64,000 bases of DNA from Paraglaciecola arctica BSs20135 (GCF_000314995.1 NZ_BAEO01000065.1:248001-312000), one strand, 5' to 3'; positions 8,438-17,862 are shown, counted from the stretch's first letter. Notes: generated by a model not told the origin, from the letters alone. Program-made: numbers and translations.

Positions 8438-9331
8438 CTATCGATAACACCAAAACTTTATATCTTGCTCCTGCAAAAACGTTTCTGCATTGGCACCTTG
8501 CAATAAGGCTAAAGTCGCTAATAATCCTGCTTGAATACAATAGGGGGCTGCAATGGTCACCGATCTTGCGGCATCTTCAATTGGATATCCTGTTTCAGGA
8601 TCAAGTATATGACTATAACGTTTACCGTCTTTTAATAGATAACGCCTTGCATCACCACTAGTCGCTAATCCACCACTTATGATTTTTAACACCTTGGTCG
8701 CTTCTGCATTTTCAGGGCTTTCAATACCTATATACCATGGCTGTTTGTTGTGTCGTGCTCTTGTCACTTGAATATCACCGCCAAAATTCACTACTACTGA
8801 TGTGGTTGCAGCATACTCAGCGCATAACTTAGCAACACAGTCGACGGCGTATTCTTTACCTATGCCACCAAAATCCAATTCCATACCTTTGGGTAAAGTG
8901 ATTGATGACTGATCATATTTTACTTTTGCCCAACCGATATAGGGCATTAATTTCTTCACCATTTCGGGAGTAGGTAGTCTATCTGAACCATCAAATTTCC
9001 ATGCCTTGCGTAATACACCAGAGGTAATATCAAACATGCCCTCACTTAGCTCAAAGCAACTATTAGCAAATTCCAGTAGGCGAAAAATTTCTCCGTCAAT
9101 ATTTACCGGATTACCCTGACTTTGATTAATTTTGGCCATAGGATTGCTCGGCAAATAACGACTGAATTTTAGTTCGATACGTTTAGCTTCTGAATAAGCG
9201 AGTGACGTTAGGTGATTGGCAAGCATCGAGTCTTGGGTTTCAATCAGCAGCTCGCAAGGGCTGGCCATTGCAGAAAAGCGACCAATAAAATGGTCGCTTT
9301 TTTGTTCTATTGTAAAATCGCTAACTGACAA
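8438..9331 (-). CDS. apbE: ApbE family FAD:protein FMN transferase
   Basis: A 297-residue ApbE-type enzyme, which attaches FMN from FAD to a Thr/Ser of a target flavoprotein. Motifs seen: FGGIGKEYAVD near residue 153, the TSGDARRY box near 224 and YSHILDPETGYPI near 238. The start is a TTG with an AAGGG ribosome site 6 bp away; an in-frame stop just upstream rules out a longer protein. No signal peptide or lipobox is seen, unlike the usual exported ApbE lipoproteins, so flavinylation would occur in the cytoplasm. It is the last gene of a TlpA-DUF4266-DUF3570-ApbE operon (28 bp after DUF3570). No classical flavinylation target is visible nearby. Confidence 0.9.
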   Translation of the reverse strand: MSVSDFTIEQKSDHFIGRFSAMASPCELLIETQDSMLANHLTSLAYSEAKRIELKFSRYLPSNPMAKINQSQGNPVNIDGEIFRLLEFANSCFELSEGMFDITSGVLRKAWKFDGSDRLPTPEMVKKLMPYIGWAKVKYDQSSITLPKGMELDFGGIGKEYAVDCVAKLCAEYAATTSVVVNFGGDIQVTRARHNKQPWYIGIESPENAEATKVLKIISGGLATSGDARRYLLKDGKRYSHILDPETGYPIEDAARSVTIAAPYCIQAGLLATLALLQGANAETFLQEQDIKFWCYR

Positions 9332-9359
9332 AGGCAGCCCTTAAGATAAAAACACTAGA

Positions 9360-10682
9360 TTAGAAGCTATAACTAACTTGTGCAATCACCGCTTTCACGC
9401 TGGGGTATAAGTCGAGCTGCTGCAATACACCAGGCGCTTCGAAACCGGCGTTTTTAGGATCTTGTTGATAATATTCCAATCTAAATGCCCATTCGTTGCC
9501 ACTAGGCATTTTCATTCCATATTTTAGGCCAAGTGTATAAGCGGTCATTTCACCTAAACGATAGTCTGCGCTAGCAAAGCTAGGCAACGTTGTACCTTCC
9601 AGTAAAAATGGTTGATAGAACTCCGCTGCTGCTTGTTGGTAATACCTAAAATGTGGCTGAATATAAGTATTGTCAGTCAAATTAAACCGCAATCTTGAAT
9701 CAATAGTATGGGAATTGATGTCCCAGTCATCAGTAGCGTATCGATAGGAAATATCGGCAACACCACTATCCAAAGCATACTTAGTTTGCCAATAGAAACT
9801 GTGCCGGGTGCGCTCTGTTGGCCTGTCTTCATGTACTAACGATTGAGTTAACCCTTGGTCATTAACTACACTCAAAACCTTAAAGGGGTCGGTATGATAG
9901 CCATCAGACTTAGCGTAGCCATAATTAAATTGCATCAACATTCGTCGATTGATGACTTGTGTGACGCCTAACATCAAATCTACAGTGCTTTTATCGTCTG
10001 TATCTTCTTGTCTTGTGGCATCAAAAGCAGCTTGATAGGCTTGTTCATTAGCGAATTGACCTTGATCGATCACCATTTCAGAAAAAGCTACTGGGCGCCC
10101 ACCTTCGGGATCTATAGTGTCAAAAGCTAGTGATAATCCAGCCGATACTGTAGTGTTTTTCTGATTAAAATCTTTAGCAAGTGAACCATTAACTGAAATA
10201 GATAGGTAGTCATACTCTTTTGATAAATGCACACCAGTACTACCACGCATGTCATCCCAAAGAGGTTGTGTCCATTGGGCTTCTAGTTGTACACGGGTAT
10301 CCTTAAATGTGTCGTCTAAGGGTATTTCACCCGCACCTATGACATATTGTCCTTTGCCTGAAGGTCGCGTGAATGTTTGTGCGTTTGGTTGAGAAACAGC
10401 GCCTGACGCTGACGCACCTGTTAGCGTATCAAGAACAAGTTTTCCAGAGAAAATGTGTTCATCTCCAAAATCTTTTTTAGCTGAAAATACACCTTCAACT
10501 GCTGTGACTCTGTCTGTTTCACCGTAGTACAACAAAGCAGTATCCATTTCCCACACGCCTTCATCAGCTTGCACCAATGGAGTTGTGCCTAGCAGCGCGC
10601 ACGTCGCGGCTGCAAGTGCGGTATTTACGTTAGCTACTTTTTTTGTTTTTCCTGTTACATTGTTTTTCGATATTAATTGCAT
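9360..10682 (-). CDS. DUF3570 outer-membrane barrel protein
   Basis: About 440 residues from the ATG at 10682, which lies inside the end of the DUF4266 gene; the GGAGG ribosome site is formed by the glycine codons of that gene's tail. A TTG two codons upstream is possible but not needed. A signal peptide with a long n-region (about 1-40, cleaved near LVQA-DE) is followed by a sequence dense in amphipathic strands, ending in Phe (VIAQVSYSF), as in outer-membrane barrels. The opening WEMDTALLYYGETDRV and later blocks fit DUF3570, a family commonly found with DUF4266 and ApbE. Function is unknown; an outer-membrane partner for the redox lipoprotein is plausible. Confidence 0.82.
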   Translation of the reverse strand: MQLISKNNVTGKTKKVANVNTALAAATCALLGTTPLVQADEGVWEMDTALLYYGETDRVTAVEGVFSAKKDFGDEHIFSGKLVLDTLTGASASGAVSQPNAQTFTRPSGKGQYVIGAGEIPLDDTFKDTRVQLEAQWTQPLWDDMRGSTGVHLSKEYDYLSISVNGSLAKDFNQKNTTVSAGLSLAFDTIDPEGGRPVAFSEMVIDQGQFANEQAYQAAFDATRQEDTDDKSTVDLMLGVTQVINRRMLMQFNYGYAKSDGYHTDPFKVLSVVNDQGLTQSLVHEDRPTERTRHSFYWQTKYALDSGVADISYRYATDDWDINSHTIDSRLRFNLTDNTYIQPHFRYYQQAAAEFYQPFLLEGTTLPSFASADYRLGEMTAYTLGLKYGMKMPSGNEWAFRLEYYQQDPKNAGFEAPGVLQQLDLYPSVKAVIAQVSYSF

Positions 10683-10897
10683 CCACAACCTCCACCAGCA
10701 AACGCACGGCCACCACTAGTCGCTTCTTTACTAAAATAAATATGGTCATCTAAACCAAGGTCGTTACCTTCTGCGTCCAAAGCCATTTCTTCTTTGGCTA
10801 ATAGATCGCGCTCCCAAGGTTGCACGCCAAGATTGGCACAACCAACAAGCTGGGTACTGATTAAAAATGCGAGCATAATTTGTGCTTTTCTTAACAT
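10673..10897 (-). CDS. DUF4266 lipoprotein with Gly/Cys tail
   Basis: A 74-residue lipoprotein: signal peptide with lipobox VGC at Cys20, then a short hydrophilic body and the C-terminal tail GGRAFAGGGCGCN. The PWERDLLA motif near residue 27 and this tail are the marks of DUF4266. The two tail cysteines (CGC) could bind a metal, take part in thiol chemistry with the TlpA-like protein encoded upstream, or be a site of modification; none of this is shown here. The tail codons also serve as the ribosome site of the DUF3570 gene, which overlaps by 10 bp. Confidence 0.82.
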   Translation of the reverse strand: MLRKAQIMLAFLISTQLVGCANLGVQPWERDLLAKEEMALDAEGNDLGLDDHIYFSKEATSGGRAFAGGGCGCN

Positions 10898-10909
10898 AAC
10901 TGCTTCTCT

Positions 10910-11008
10910 TTATTAGTTAATGACTTCTTATTGGTTAATGACTTCTTATTAGTTAACGACTTCTTATTGGTTAATGGATTCTTCTAGGTAATGGATTCTA
11001 TTCGTTAA
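10910..11008. repeat. Degenerate 18-bp tandem repeat between tlpA-like and DUF4266 genes
   Basis: About five and a half head-to-tail copies of TTATTAGTTAATGACTTC. The copies at 10910, 10928, 10946 and 10964 differ by one to three bases; the one at 10982 is 17 bp and more diverged. The array fills the whole gap between the stop of the thioredoxin-like gene and the ribosome site region of the DUF4266 gene, and its last partial copy runs into the thioredoxin-like gene end. Confidence 0.85.
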
Positions 11009-11486
11009 GCAGTAAAACTAATTCTTGTTCGTATAAAGGTTCGCTACGGGTGAAAAAACCTTTATGTGAAAAACGAATTTTTCCCGTTTTATCAATTAGA
11101 TAACTGCTGGGCATACCTATTAATTGGTAGTCGCTGGCGATCTTGCCTTCAGGGTCATAAACTATCGGCATTTGTGCAGGTACTTTTTCTAAAAAAGTTT
11201 TTGCCAACGCTTTCTCAGTATCTAAATTGATGGCAATAATCTGTAAACCTTGCCCAGCATACTTCTGATGCATTTGGTTCATCCAAGGAAAGGATTTACG
11301 ACAGGGTTTGCACCAACTCGCCCAAAAATCGAGGTAAACAACCTGCCCTTTTAAAGCAGATAATTTTTCGGGCAACTGCTCATGAGTGATTGCAAAGTCA
11401 GGAGCTTCGCTCTGCTGTGCAAAACTTATAGAGAGCGGAGCTAAGCTGAGAATAAAAAACAACAGACTTAATCGGAATTGACGCAA
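10998..11486 (-). CDS. TlpA/ResA-like exported thioredoxin
   Basis: A 162-residue periplasmic thioredoxin-fold protein: signal peptide about 1-23 (ending SFAQQ), then an AhpC/TSA-Redoxin type domain with the active site WASWCKPCRK near residues 52-61 and the cis-proline region GMPSSYLID near 128-136. Such TlpA/ResA proteins reduce disulfides on apocytochromes or metal sites. It is the first gene of the TlpA-DUF4266-DUF3570-ApbE operon, so its substrate may be the CGC tail of the DUF4266 lipoprotein; that is inference from position. Confidence 0.88.
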   Translation of the reverse strand: MRQFRLSLLFFILSLAPLSISFAQQSEAPDFAITHEQLPEKLSALKGQVVYLDFWASWCKPCRKSFPWMNQMHQKYAGQGLQIIAINLDTEKALAKTFLEKVPAQMPIVYDPEGKIASDYQLIGMPSSYLIDKTGKIRFSHKGFFTRSEPLYEQELVLLLNE

Positions 11487-11562
11487 AATATTTACCTTCT
11501 AAATAATGTATAGCCATATTAGGCACCGAACCTTAAGTAAAGCTTAAGGATTGTTTAAGGCA

Positions 11563-11588
11563 ATAAAAAAGCTCCCGTAGGAGCTTTA
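11563..11588 (-). terminator. Rho-independent terminator of arcA
   Basis: On the minus strand the hairpin AAAGCTCC-loop-GGAGCTTT is followed by a run of six T (seen as AAAAAA at 11565-11570 on the plus strand). It lies about 25 bp after the arcA stop. Confidence 0.85.
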
Positions 11589-11612
11589 TAAATTAATTAA
11601 CTAAAAGAGATT

Positions 11613-12320
11613 CTATGAATCTACAGTGCCGCAGAAACGATAACCTTCACCGTGAATAGTCACAATCAAATCATCGGCGTTAATTTCTGATTCAAAATGT
11701 TTTCGGATCCTACGGATAGTCACGTCAACTGTGCGGTCATTAGGGCGTAATTCGCGGCCAGTCATTTCCATAATCAGTTGTTCACGAGTTAGAATTTTAC
11801 CTGGGTTGTTCAAAAACAAATGTAACGCTCTAAACTCACTACGTGGTAAACGAAATTCTTTGCTACTAGGAGAAATCAAACTACGGCTATCGCCGTCTAA
11901 TATCCAACCGTTAAAGTTTACACGGCTTGGTAGGTCATCATCTTCACTACTGTTAGTAGTGCGTGCCAATAAGTTACGAGCACGTATAGTCAATTCACGA
12001 GGATTGAAAGGTTTAGTCAGGTAGTCATCAGCACCAATTTCTAGACCTAAAATTCGGTCTACATCATTGTCTCTGCCAGTTAAAAATATCAAACCAACAT
12101 TCTTACGACCACGCACTTCGCGCGCCAGCAGCAAGCCATTTTTGCCAGGTAAATTGATATCCATGATGACCAGGTTGATGGTGTTGTTTTCGAAGATGTC
12201 ATGCATCTGTTCGCCATGTTCGGCTTCAAATACATTGTACCCTTCTGCTTCGAATAAGCTTTTAAGGGTGGTACGTGTGACCACTTCATCTTCAACAATT
12301 AATACGTTAGGAGTCTGCAT
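11613..12320 (-). CDS. arcA: Aerobic respiration response regulator ArcA
   Basis: A 235-residue OmpR-family regulator, nearly the size of E. coli ArcA (238) and alike along its length: [12 protein letters not shown] at the start, phosphoacceptor D54 in [39 protein letters not shown], and the winged-helix end [15 protein letters not shown]...HGEGYRFCG. ArcA adjusts respiratory and carbon metabolism genes to oxygen supply. It has its own terminator. The kinase gene upstream on the same strand is not an ArcB-type tripartite hybrid, so the cognate ArcB is presumably elsewhere. Confidence 0.96.
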   Translation of the reverse strand: MQTPNVLIVEDEVVTRTTLKSLFEAEGYNVFEAEHGEQMHDIFENNTINLVIMDINLPGKNGLLLAREVRGRKNVGLIFLTGRDNDVDRILGLEIGADDYLTKPFNPRELTIRARNLLARTTNSSEDDDLPSRVNFNGWILDGDSRSLISPSSKEFRLPRSEFRALHLFLNNPGKILTREQLIMEMTGRELRPNDRTVDVTIRRIRKHFESEINADDLIVTIHGEGYRFCGTVDS

Positions 12321-12491
12321 GTTTCAGCCCTGGTTAGGAATTTATGTAAAAGTTTATCAGAAAATATCGAAAAATCAGGGTTTTATCTAGCATAAATTGA
12401 TTTTATAAATAATATTTATGCATTTATGCTGCTCGTTCCTAACAATTCTCCAGTTATTTCCACTTACAGAGGCTGTCAGGGTGGATTAGAG

Positions 12492-14141
12492 TCACATAAA
12501 AGAACCAACATGAACTTTGTCGGTATTAACCTTTTTCACAGGGAACAAAATTTTAAATTGAATGCCCTGCCCCTCTTCACTAACAATAGATATTGAGCCG
12601 TTTAAGGCTTGTGTCACTAAATTGTAAACCAAGTGCATACCTAGGCCACTGCCCCCCTGACCACGTTTGGTGGTGACAAAAGGATCAAAAATACGTTTGC
12701 GTAAATGCTCAGGAATTCCTTTGCCATTATCTTTAAATTCTATACTGACTTTAGTGTCATCAACAGACTCAATAGTAATATCTATTTGGCCTTTATCCAT
12801 GTCCTCAAAACCATGAATAATAGAATTCATAATTAAATTAATCATAATCTGATTAATTGGCCCAGCTTTAGATTCAACCACTAAATTATCTGCACAATTC
12901 ACGTTTATCTGATGTTTTACCTTTTTTAACTTAGGTCGCATCGACATTAATATTTCGTCCATCAACTTAGAAAAAGAGAAAACGCGATTATTTTCCGAGG
13001 ACTGATCAACAGCAACTTGTTTAAAGCTTGAAATTAGCTCTGCTGCCCGATTCAGATTGCGATATATGATATTAAGGTTTTCTTCGCCCTCAGCAATGAA
13101 CTTCGACAAAGAACTGGCTTTGAGAGTTTTGTCTTCAAAAGCTTTACGCATATCGGACAGTCTATCTAACATCATGGTAGATGCCGTCACACCTAGTCCA
13201 ATTGGAGTATTAACTTCATGAGCAACCCCAGCTACCATATCTCCTAAAGAAGCCATTTTTTCATTTTGAACTATTTGCCGCTGAAACTGATGTAGCTTCT
13301 CTAGAGTTTGGATTAACTCGCTATTCGCTTCTTTTAAGGCATTGGTGCGCTGTTTAACCTTTTCTTCTAAACTGGCATTTAATTTAGCTTGCTCTGTTTC
13401 AGCTGCAGTCTGCCGCATCATATGTTCTTGGGTTCGCTGCAACATGTTATTAAATGCTTCACCCAATATATCTAGTTCTTTAATACCATTTAATTCAGCT
13501 CTACTTGAAAAGTCTTTTTGGCGAGATATTCGCTGCACAAGTTTAACCAAAACGTTGATGGGTGCTGTAATGGCTCTTTGGAGTTTTAACGTAAGTAAAA
13601 AACAGATCAGCAAACACACAACCAACACACTTATAGTGAGCAAGATTGAGTTGGCGGTTAGGTTTTGTAATTCATCTTCTGATGCGCGCAGATAAAGGTA
13701 ACCCACAACTTGATTTTCACTTCGAATAGGGCGAATAATTTCTACTACCCCAGCAGCCATTTTAGGTTGAAATAATTGTTCTACCTGATCAAATTTAGCT
13801 TTTACGGGAGCGATACCTTCTTTATTGTAACTGGCAAAAAAAGCGATGTTTTCATCATCTAAAATTTTATAAATGTGTACATTTTCAATCAATTTTGAAG
13901 CGGCTAATATCTTCAGATTTTTCTCTTCAAGCAAACCTTCATCTTGAAGCAAGGACTCAACTGAATCACGTCCAATAACCTCAGCAAAAATCACCAAATT
14001 GTCTTGTAGCGATTGTCTATAAGTACTAATTTGACTATATAAATTGACACCTGAAGACAATATCAATGACAAAGTAGTGATACCCATAACGACCCAAATT
14101 ATCAGGCTTTTAATTGATAAAAATTTAGTGTCTGAGGCCAT
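12492..14141 (-). CDS. Membrane sensor histidine kinase
   Basis: About 550 residues. Two transmembrane helices (about 14-36 and 165-187) bracket a periplasmic sensor of about 125 residues; then HAMP (about 190-240), a long coiled coil, a dimerisation box with His near residue 308 (GVAHEVNTPIGLG) and HATPase_c with N box (MNLIMNSIIHGFED), G1 (DNGKGIPEH) and G2 (GQGGSGLGMHLVYNLV). The HEVNTP form is typical of NtrB/DctB-like kinases. No receiver or Hpt domain, so it is not ArcB although it lies upstream of arcA. The ATG at 14141 has AAGGAG 14 bp before it; a GTG at 14156 would overlap that site. Partner regulator not visible. Confidence 0.85.
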   Translation of the reverse strand: MASDTKFLSIKSLIIWVVMGITTLSLILSSGVNLYSQISTYRQSLQDNLVIFAEVIGRDSVESLLQDEGLLEEKNLKILAASKLIENVHIYKILDDENIAFFASYNKEGIAPVKAKFDQVEQLFQPKMAAGVVEIIRPIRSENQVVGYLYLRASEDELQNLTANSILLTISVLVVCLLICFLLTLKLQRAITAPINVLVKLVQRISRQKDFSSRAELNGIKELDILGEAFNNMLQRTQEHMMRQTAAETEQAKLNASLEEKVKQRTNALKEANSELIQTLEKLHQFQRQIVQNEKMASLGDMVAGVAHEVNTPIGLGVTASTMMLDRLSDMRKAFEDKTLKASSLSKFIAEGEENLNIIYRNLNRAAELISSFKQVAVDQSSENNRVFSFSKLMDEILMSMRPKLKKVKHQINVNCADNLVVESKAGPINQIMINLIMNSIIHGFEDMDKGQIDITIESVDDTKVSIEFKDNGKGIPEHLRKRIFDPFVTTKRGQGGSGLGMHLVYNLVTQALNGSISIVSEEGQGIQFKILFPVKKVNTDKVHVGSFM

Positions 14142-14249
14142 ATTACTTTTACGCACTCCTTGGACTGAGGACTTGTCATTAATGATATTGATACAAAAAC
14201 CTTCGAATTGAAACTAGTAGACTGAATTTACTAGATTTCATTCACACAA

Positions 14250-14576
14250 CTAGTGTCTGATTAAAGTGAAGATATCTTGCTCACTCAACTGGTGTTTTTC
14301 TGCAATACGTTGCAGCGTGACTTGTTGATCTATCCGCTCAACTTTGCTCGTTACAGCATTGCGCAAAGCGTTAAGATCGCTTAAACAGATACAAATCACC
14401 TCACCCATCTTTACATCCAATGATGCTACCGTTAAAGCAGCCTTTTTATAAATAAGATGTGGACACACATTTTGCCTTTCTGGAGCCTGCAAACATTTAG
14501 ATGGCAATGCGTAGGCATTTGCTGTCAATCCAAGCAACAATAAACAACAAAAAACAACAATCCTGTAATTCATCAT
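14250..14576 (-). CDS. Small exported cysteine-containing protein of unknown function
   Basis: About 108 residues from ATG 14576 (a second ATG follows at once). It has a clear signal peptide (about 1-23, ending ANAYA-LPSK). The mature part has four cysteines, including a CIC pair near residue 61 (GEVICICLSD), and a C-terminal stretch (QRIAEKHQLSEQDIFTLIRH) that looks like a small helical domain. It starts about 5 bp after the glgA stop, so it is probably co-transcribed with glycogen synthase, though an exported protein has no obvious link with glycogen. No family is recognised. Confidence 0.65.
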   Translation of the reverse strand: MMNYRIVVFCCLLLLGLTANAYALPSKCLQAPERQNVCPHLIYKKAALTVASLDVKMGEVICICLSDLNALRNAVTSKVERIDQQVTLQRIAEKHQLSEQDIFTLIRH

Positions 14577-14581
14577 TATCT

Positions 14582-16000
14582 CTAACTTAGATATAGTGCT
14601 TGATATTCTTGTGCAGCCGTTTCCCAAGTAAAGCGGCTTTGCATCGCTCGCTGTTGTGTTTGCACAAATAACTTAGGGGCTTCATGGTAAAACAGCAATG
14701 CACGCTCTATACATGATAACAATGCGCTGCTATCGGGTTGTTTAAATATAAATCCAGTGGCATTGCTTGGATCTTCTGCTAAATCTATCACTGTGTCGGT
14801 AAGCCCACCCACAGCTCTGACAATGGGTAAAGTACCATATGCCAAACTGTACATTTGATTCAAGCCACAAGGCTCAAACAAAGAAGGCATTAAAAAGAAA
14901 TCACTACCGGCTTCAATCATGTGAGCTTTTTGTACACTAAAATCTTCAACAAACACCAATTTTTGTGGATATTTATCTGCAACTTCTCGTAAAAGCTGGC
15001 TAATTTCGGGGTCTCCGGTACCAATAATGGCGACTTGTACATCATGTTGCAGCAGTTTTTCTAACATAGGCAAAATAAAGCCAAAACCCTTTTGCTCTGT
15101 TAGACGACACACCATTCCAATAATAGGTACGCGCATTTTTTTAGGAAACTTTAACTCTTTTTGTAACGCCACTTTGCAGTCTTTTTTACCGGATAAATCA
15201 TCACAATGATAGGTTTTTGCAATATGTGGATCATTAATAGGATCCCACTGACTATAGTCACAACCATTTAAAATGCCCGATACGTCACTGCGCCGATTTT
15301 GGAATTCATCAAATAGGTGATGTGAACCTAAAGGCGTGAGTAGCTCTTGCGCATAGTTCGGACTAACTGCATTAATTTTGTTGGCGTAACGAATACCCAT
15401 ACGTACAAAATTTAAGGCATCGCCATCCAGTTGACTGTGCAGTTGATAATGGGGTTGTAGAAAGGCAATATCACTAAACCTATGGGTACCTTGATAAGCG
15501 CCATTATGTATAGTGAAAATGGTTTTTGCCTGAGCAAAAAAACCAGAGTCGTCAATGCTGACAAAATAAGGTGTGAGTGCAGTGTGCCAGTCATTGCAAT
15601 GCACTATATCAGGCTGAAAACCTACTGCTTTTGCGGCTTGTAATGCGGCACTTGCAAAAAATGCAAAACGTTCCGCGTTATCTGGATAAGCATGATAATC
15701 GTCAGAATACAGACCCTTACGGTCAAAATACTCGGGAAAGTCCACAGCTAATACTTGCAAGCCCTCTAAGCTTAAACTTTTAATAGCAAACTCATAGGGC
15801 TTTTGACCCGAATATAAGGTTTGTCTGTCGCAACAGTCAGCGGCGTTAAATTTATCCGCTAGCTGTTTGTAGTAGGGCATCACTATTGTCACGTCGTGAC
15901 CCAGCTTTGCCAATGCCAATGGCAAAGCTTTACCAACATCGGCTAAGCCACCTGTTTTAACCAAATCTTCTACTTCAGACACAACAAACAATATTTTCAT
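14582..16000 (-). CDS. glgA: Glycogen synthase (ADP-glucose type)
   Basis: A 472-residue GT5 glycogen synthase, near the usual 477. It transfers glucose from ADP-glucose to the non-reducing end of alpha-1,4-glucan in the cytoplasm. The ADP-glucose lysine motif KTGGLADVGKALP is at residue 15, HNGAYQG near 164, and the C-terminal Rossmann domain has EPCGLNQMYSLAYG near 377 with AVGGLTDTV after it. No other glg gene is in the window, so glgA here is separated from the branching enzyme and ADP-glucose pyrophosphorylase genes. Confidence 0.95.
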   Translation of the reverse strand: MKILFVVSEVEDLVKTGGLADVGKALPLALAKLGHDVTIVMPYYKQLADKFNAADCCDRQTLYSGQKPYEFAIKSLSLEGLQVLAVDFPEYFDRKGLYSDDYHAYPDNAERFAFFASAALQAAKAVGFQPDIVHCNDWHTALTPYFVSIDDSGFFAQAKTIFTIHNGAYQGTHRFSDIAFLQPHYQLHSQLDGDALNFVRMGIRYANKINAVSPNYAQELLTPLGSHHLFDEFQNRRSDVSGILNGCDYSQWDPINDPHIAKTYHCDDLSGKKDCKVALQKELKFPKKMRVPIIGMVCRLTEQKGFGFILPMLEKLLQHDVQVAIIGTGDPEISQLLREVADKYPQKLVFVEDFSVQKAHMIEAGSDFFLMPSLFEPCGLNQMYSLAYGTLPIVRAVGGLTDTVIDLAEDPSNATGFIFKQPDSSALLSCIERALLFYHEAPKLFVQTQQRAMQSRFTWETAAQEYQALYLS

Positions 16001-16018
16001 TCGAGCTGCTACCTTTTT

Positions 16019-17047
16019 CTATTTAATGCGGGAACACTGATAAAGACTAAATTTAGTGGTTTGAGCAATAAGACCCACAGCGCTGAAACGCTGTTCAAGT
16101 AACTCAGAATAACGCAAAAATTTATTTGCCACTAATGTCAGGGAACCACCTTTAGCAAGGAATGTTTTGAGCTGGGCAATAAAACCTTCAGTAACAGAAT
16201 AATCAGTCTGAATACCGGTATGAAAAGGCGGGTTAGTATAAATAGCAGAGAACTTACCTTGCACATCCATCAAACCGTTAGATGCGATCACCCGAATGTC
16301 GAGATTATTCAGCTTGGCACTTTCTTTTGAGCAGTACACGGCTAAAGCACTGACGTCGCTCATAACCACTTCACTTTCTGGACTTTTCAAGCCAAGATAA
16401 CAACCAATCACACCTGCACCACAACCAAAGTCTAATAGTCGTCCCGTTTTTATATCAGGTAAGTTATCTAGCAACACTCTTGTACCTAGATCAACGGCGC
16501 CATGATTAAATACTCCCGGTAGAGAGCATATTTTATAATCTAAACCAGCAACAGAAATCTCAATTTCACTCTGCCATTTACTGAGCTCAAAAGGTTTTAC
16601 TGGTTTATCTATTTGTGCACCAAATAACGCACAATGACGGGCTGAATCGACTTTATTCACTTGAGAACTAATAGTCTCGAGAATTTTAGCAGCACTTTTG
16701 ACACCGCTTTTATTTTCACCCACCAGTAAAAGACTGGCATTTTCATCAAGACAAGCTGCAACATTGGCAATTAACATTTTCGCCTGATCTTTAGACTTAG
16801 GCATGTAAATCACTGCACCAACAAATTTTTCATCAGTAGGGTAAGCAGCAGCAAAGGTATGTTGCGCCGATTTTCCGGCCGCACAACTTTGCTGATAGAT
16901 ATCAAAATATTGGTGAAACACTTTAATGTCAGGATTATTTAGTTGTGTAGCGATTTGGCTATCGGTAGGGTTTACCAGTAACCATTTTCCTTGTGCGAAG
17001 GTATTTTCACTGCGCATCAATAATTGACTAGAAGCAGACAGCATCAA
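16019..17047 (-). CDS. rsmC: 16S rRNA (guanine1207-N2)-methyltransferase
   Basis: A 342-residue enzyme matching RsmC in size and layout: an N-terminal degenerate methyltransferase-like half (with [10 protein letters not shown] and [11 protein letters not shown]) and a C-terminal SAM-binding half with [14 protein letters not shown] near residue 198, the acidic end of strand 2, and the N-methyltransferase motif NPPFH near 268. RsmC methylates G1207 of 16S rRNA in the 30S subunit. The gene overlaps trmB by 4 bp, so the two RNA methyltransferases are translated together. Confidence 0.93.
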   Translation of the reverse strand: MMLSASSQLLMRSENTFAQGKWLLVNPTDSQIATQLNNPDIKVFHQYFDIYQQSCAAGKSAQHTFAAAYPTDEKFVGAVIYMPKSKDQAKMLIANVAACLDENASLLLVGENKSGVKSAAKILETISSQVNKVDSARHCALFGAQIDKPVKPFELSKWQSEIEISVAGLDYKICSLPGVFNHGAVDLGTRVLLDNLPDIKTGRLLDFGCGAGVIGCYLGLKSPESEVVMSDVSALAVYCSKESAKLNNLDIRVIASNGLMDVQGKFSAIYTNPPFHTGIQTDYSVTEGFIAQLKTFLAKGGSLTLVANKFLRYSELLEQRFSAVGLIAQTTKFSLYQCSRIK

Positions 17048-17763
17048 GATACCCTCTCAAACATTAAGTCCCATACACCGTGACCTAATCTATGGCCACG
17101 CTGTTCAAATTTAGTAAGCGGTCGTTGCTCTGGTCTAGGCACATAATCATGAGTCTCTGATTGATTTTTAAAACCTTCAGCTTCTGACATAACAGCTAAC
17201 ATATGCACAGCATACTCTTCCCAATCAGTAGCCATATGAAATACTCCACCAATGGCTAACTTGTTTTTTAGCTTTTGCACAAAATCAGGCTGCACTATAC
17301 GCCTTTTGTGATGACGTTTTTTATGCCAAGGGTCGGGGAAAAATAATTGCACTCTAGCCAGACTATTATCTGCGATACAATCAGCGAATACTTCCACTGC
17401 ATCATGCTCATAAACTCGCAAATTATGCACATTATGCTCAGCCGCTTCGCTTAAACAAGTGCCCACACCTGGGCGGTGAACTTCTATACCAACAAAATCC
17501 TTATCTGGCTCATTTACAGCCATCTCTACCAAAGACTTGCCCATGCCAAAACCAATTTCTAACACTACAGGTGCTACTCGCCCAAAGGTTTCAGCAAAAT
17601 TTTGCAAACCACTTTTATGCTCTAAGCCCATGGTCGGCCAGTTTTGCTCAATGGATTTTGCTTGACCTGTAGTTAAGCGCCCTTCTCTTTTTACAAAACT
17701 CTGAATTTTGCGAATATACACCCCTGATTCGGCGGCTTCTTGTTCAGATTTAAACTGACTCAT
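17044..17763 (-). CDS. trmB: tRNA (guanine46-N7)-methyltransferase
   Basis: A 239-residue TrmB, the size of the E. coli enzyme. It makes m7G at position 46 of tRNA variable loops. Motifs seen: [14 protein letters not shown] (SAM binding) near residue 71, EHDAVEVF, and the family block [17 protein letters not shown] near 143-159; the C-terminus has the TKFEQRG signature. It is the first gene of the trmB-rsmC pair. In many gammaproteobacteria trmB lies next to mutY and yggX, as here across the divergent gap. Confidence 0.95.
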   Translation of the reverse strand: MSQFKSEQEAAESGVYIRKIQSFVKREGRLTTGQAKSIEQNWPTMGLEHKSGLQNFAETFGRVAPVVLEIGFGMGKSLVEMAVNEPDKDFVGIEVHRPGVGTCLSEAAEHNVHNLRVYEHDAVEVFADCIADNSLARVQLFFPDPWHKKRHHKRRIVQPDFVQKLKNKLAIGGVFHMATDWEEYAVHMLAVMSEAEGFKNQSETHDYVPRPEQRPLTKFEQRGHRLGHGVWDLMFERVS

Positions 17764-17862
17764 ATTGGGATCTCATCTCAAAAAAATTACTGGTTACATG
17801 TCCATGCTTAATGTGGCGCATTATCCAGCGACACAGTCTGATTGCAAGGCAGACTGCCTAGT

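Noticed and set aside
12492-14141. Kinase next to arcA taken as ArcB
   Set aside because: It has no receiver and no Hpt domain and its layout is two helices, HAMP, HisKA and HATPase, so it does not match ArcB.
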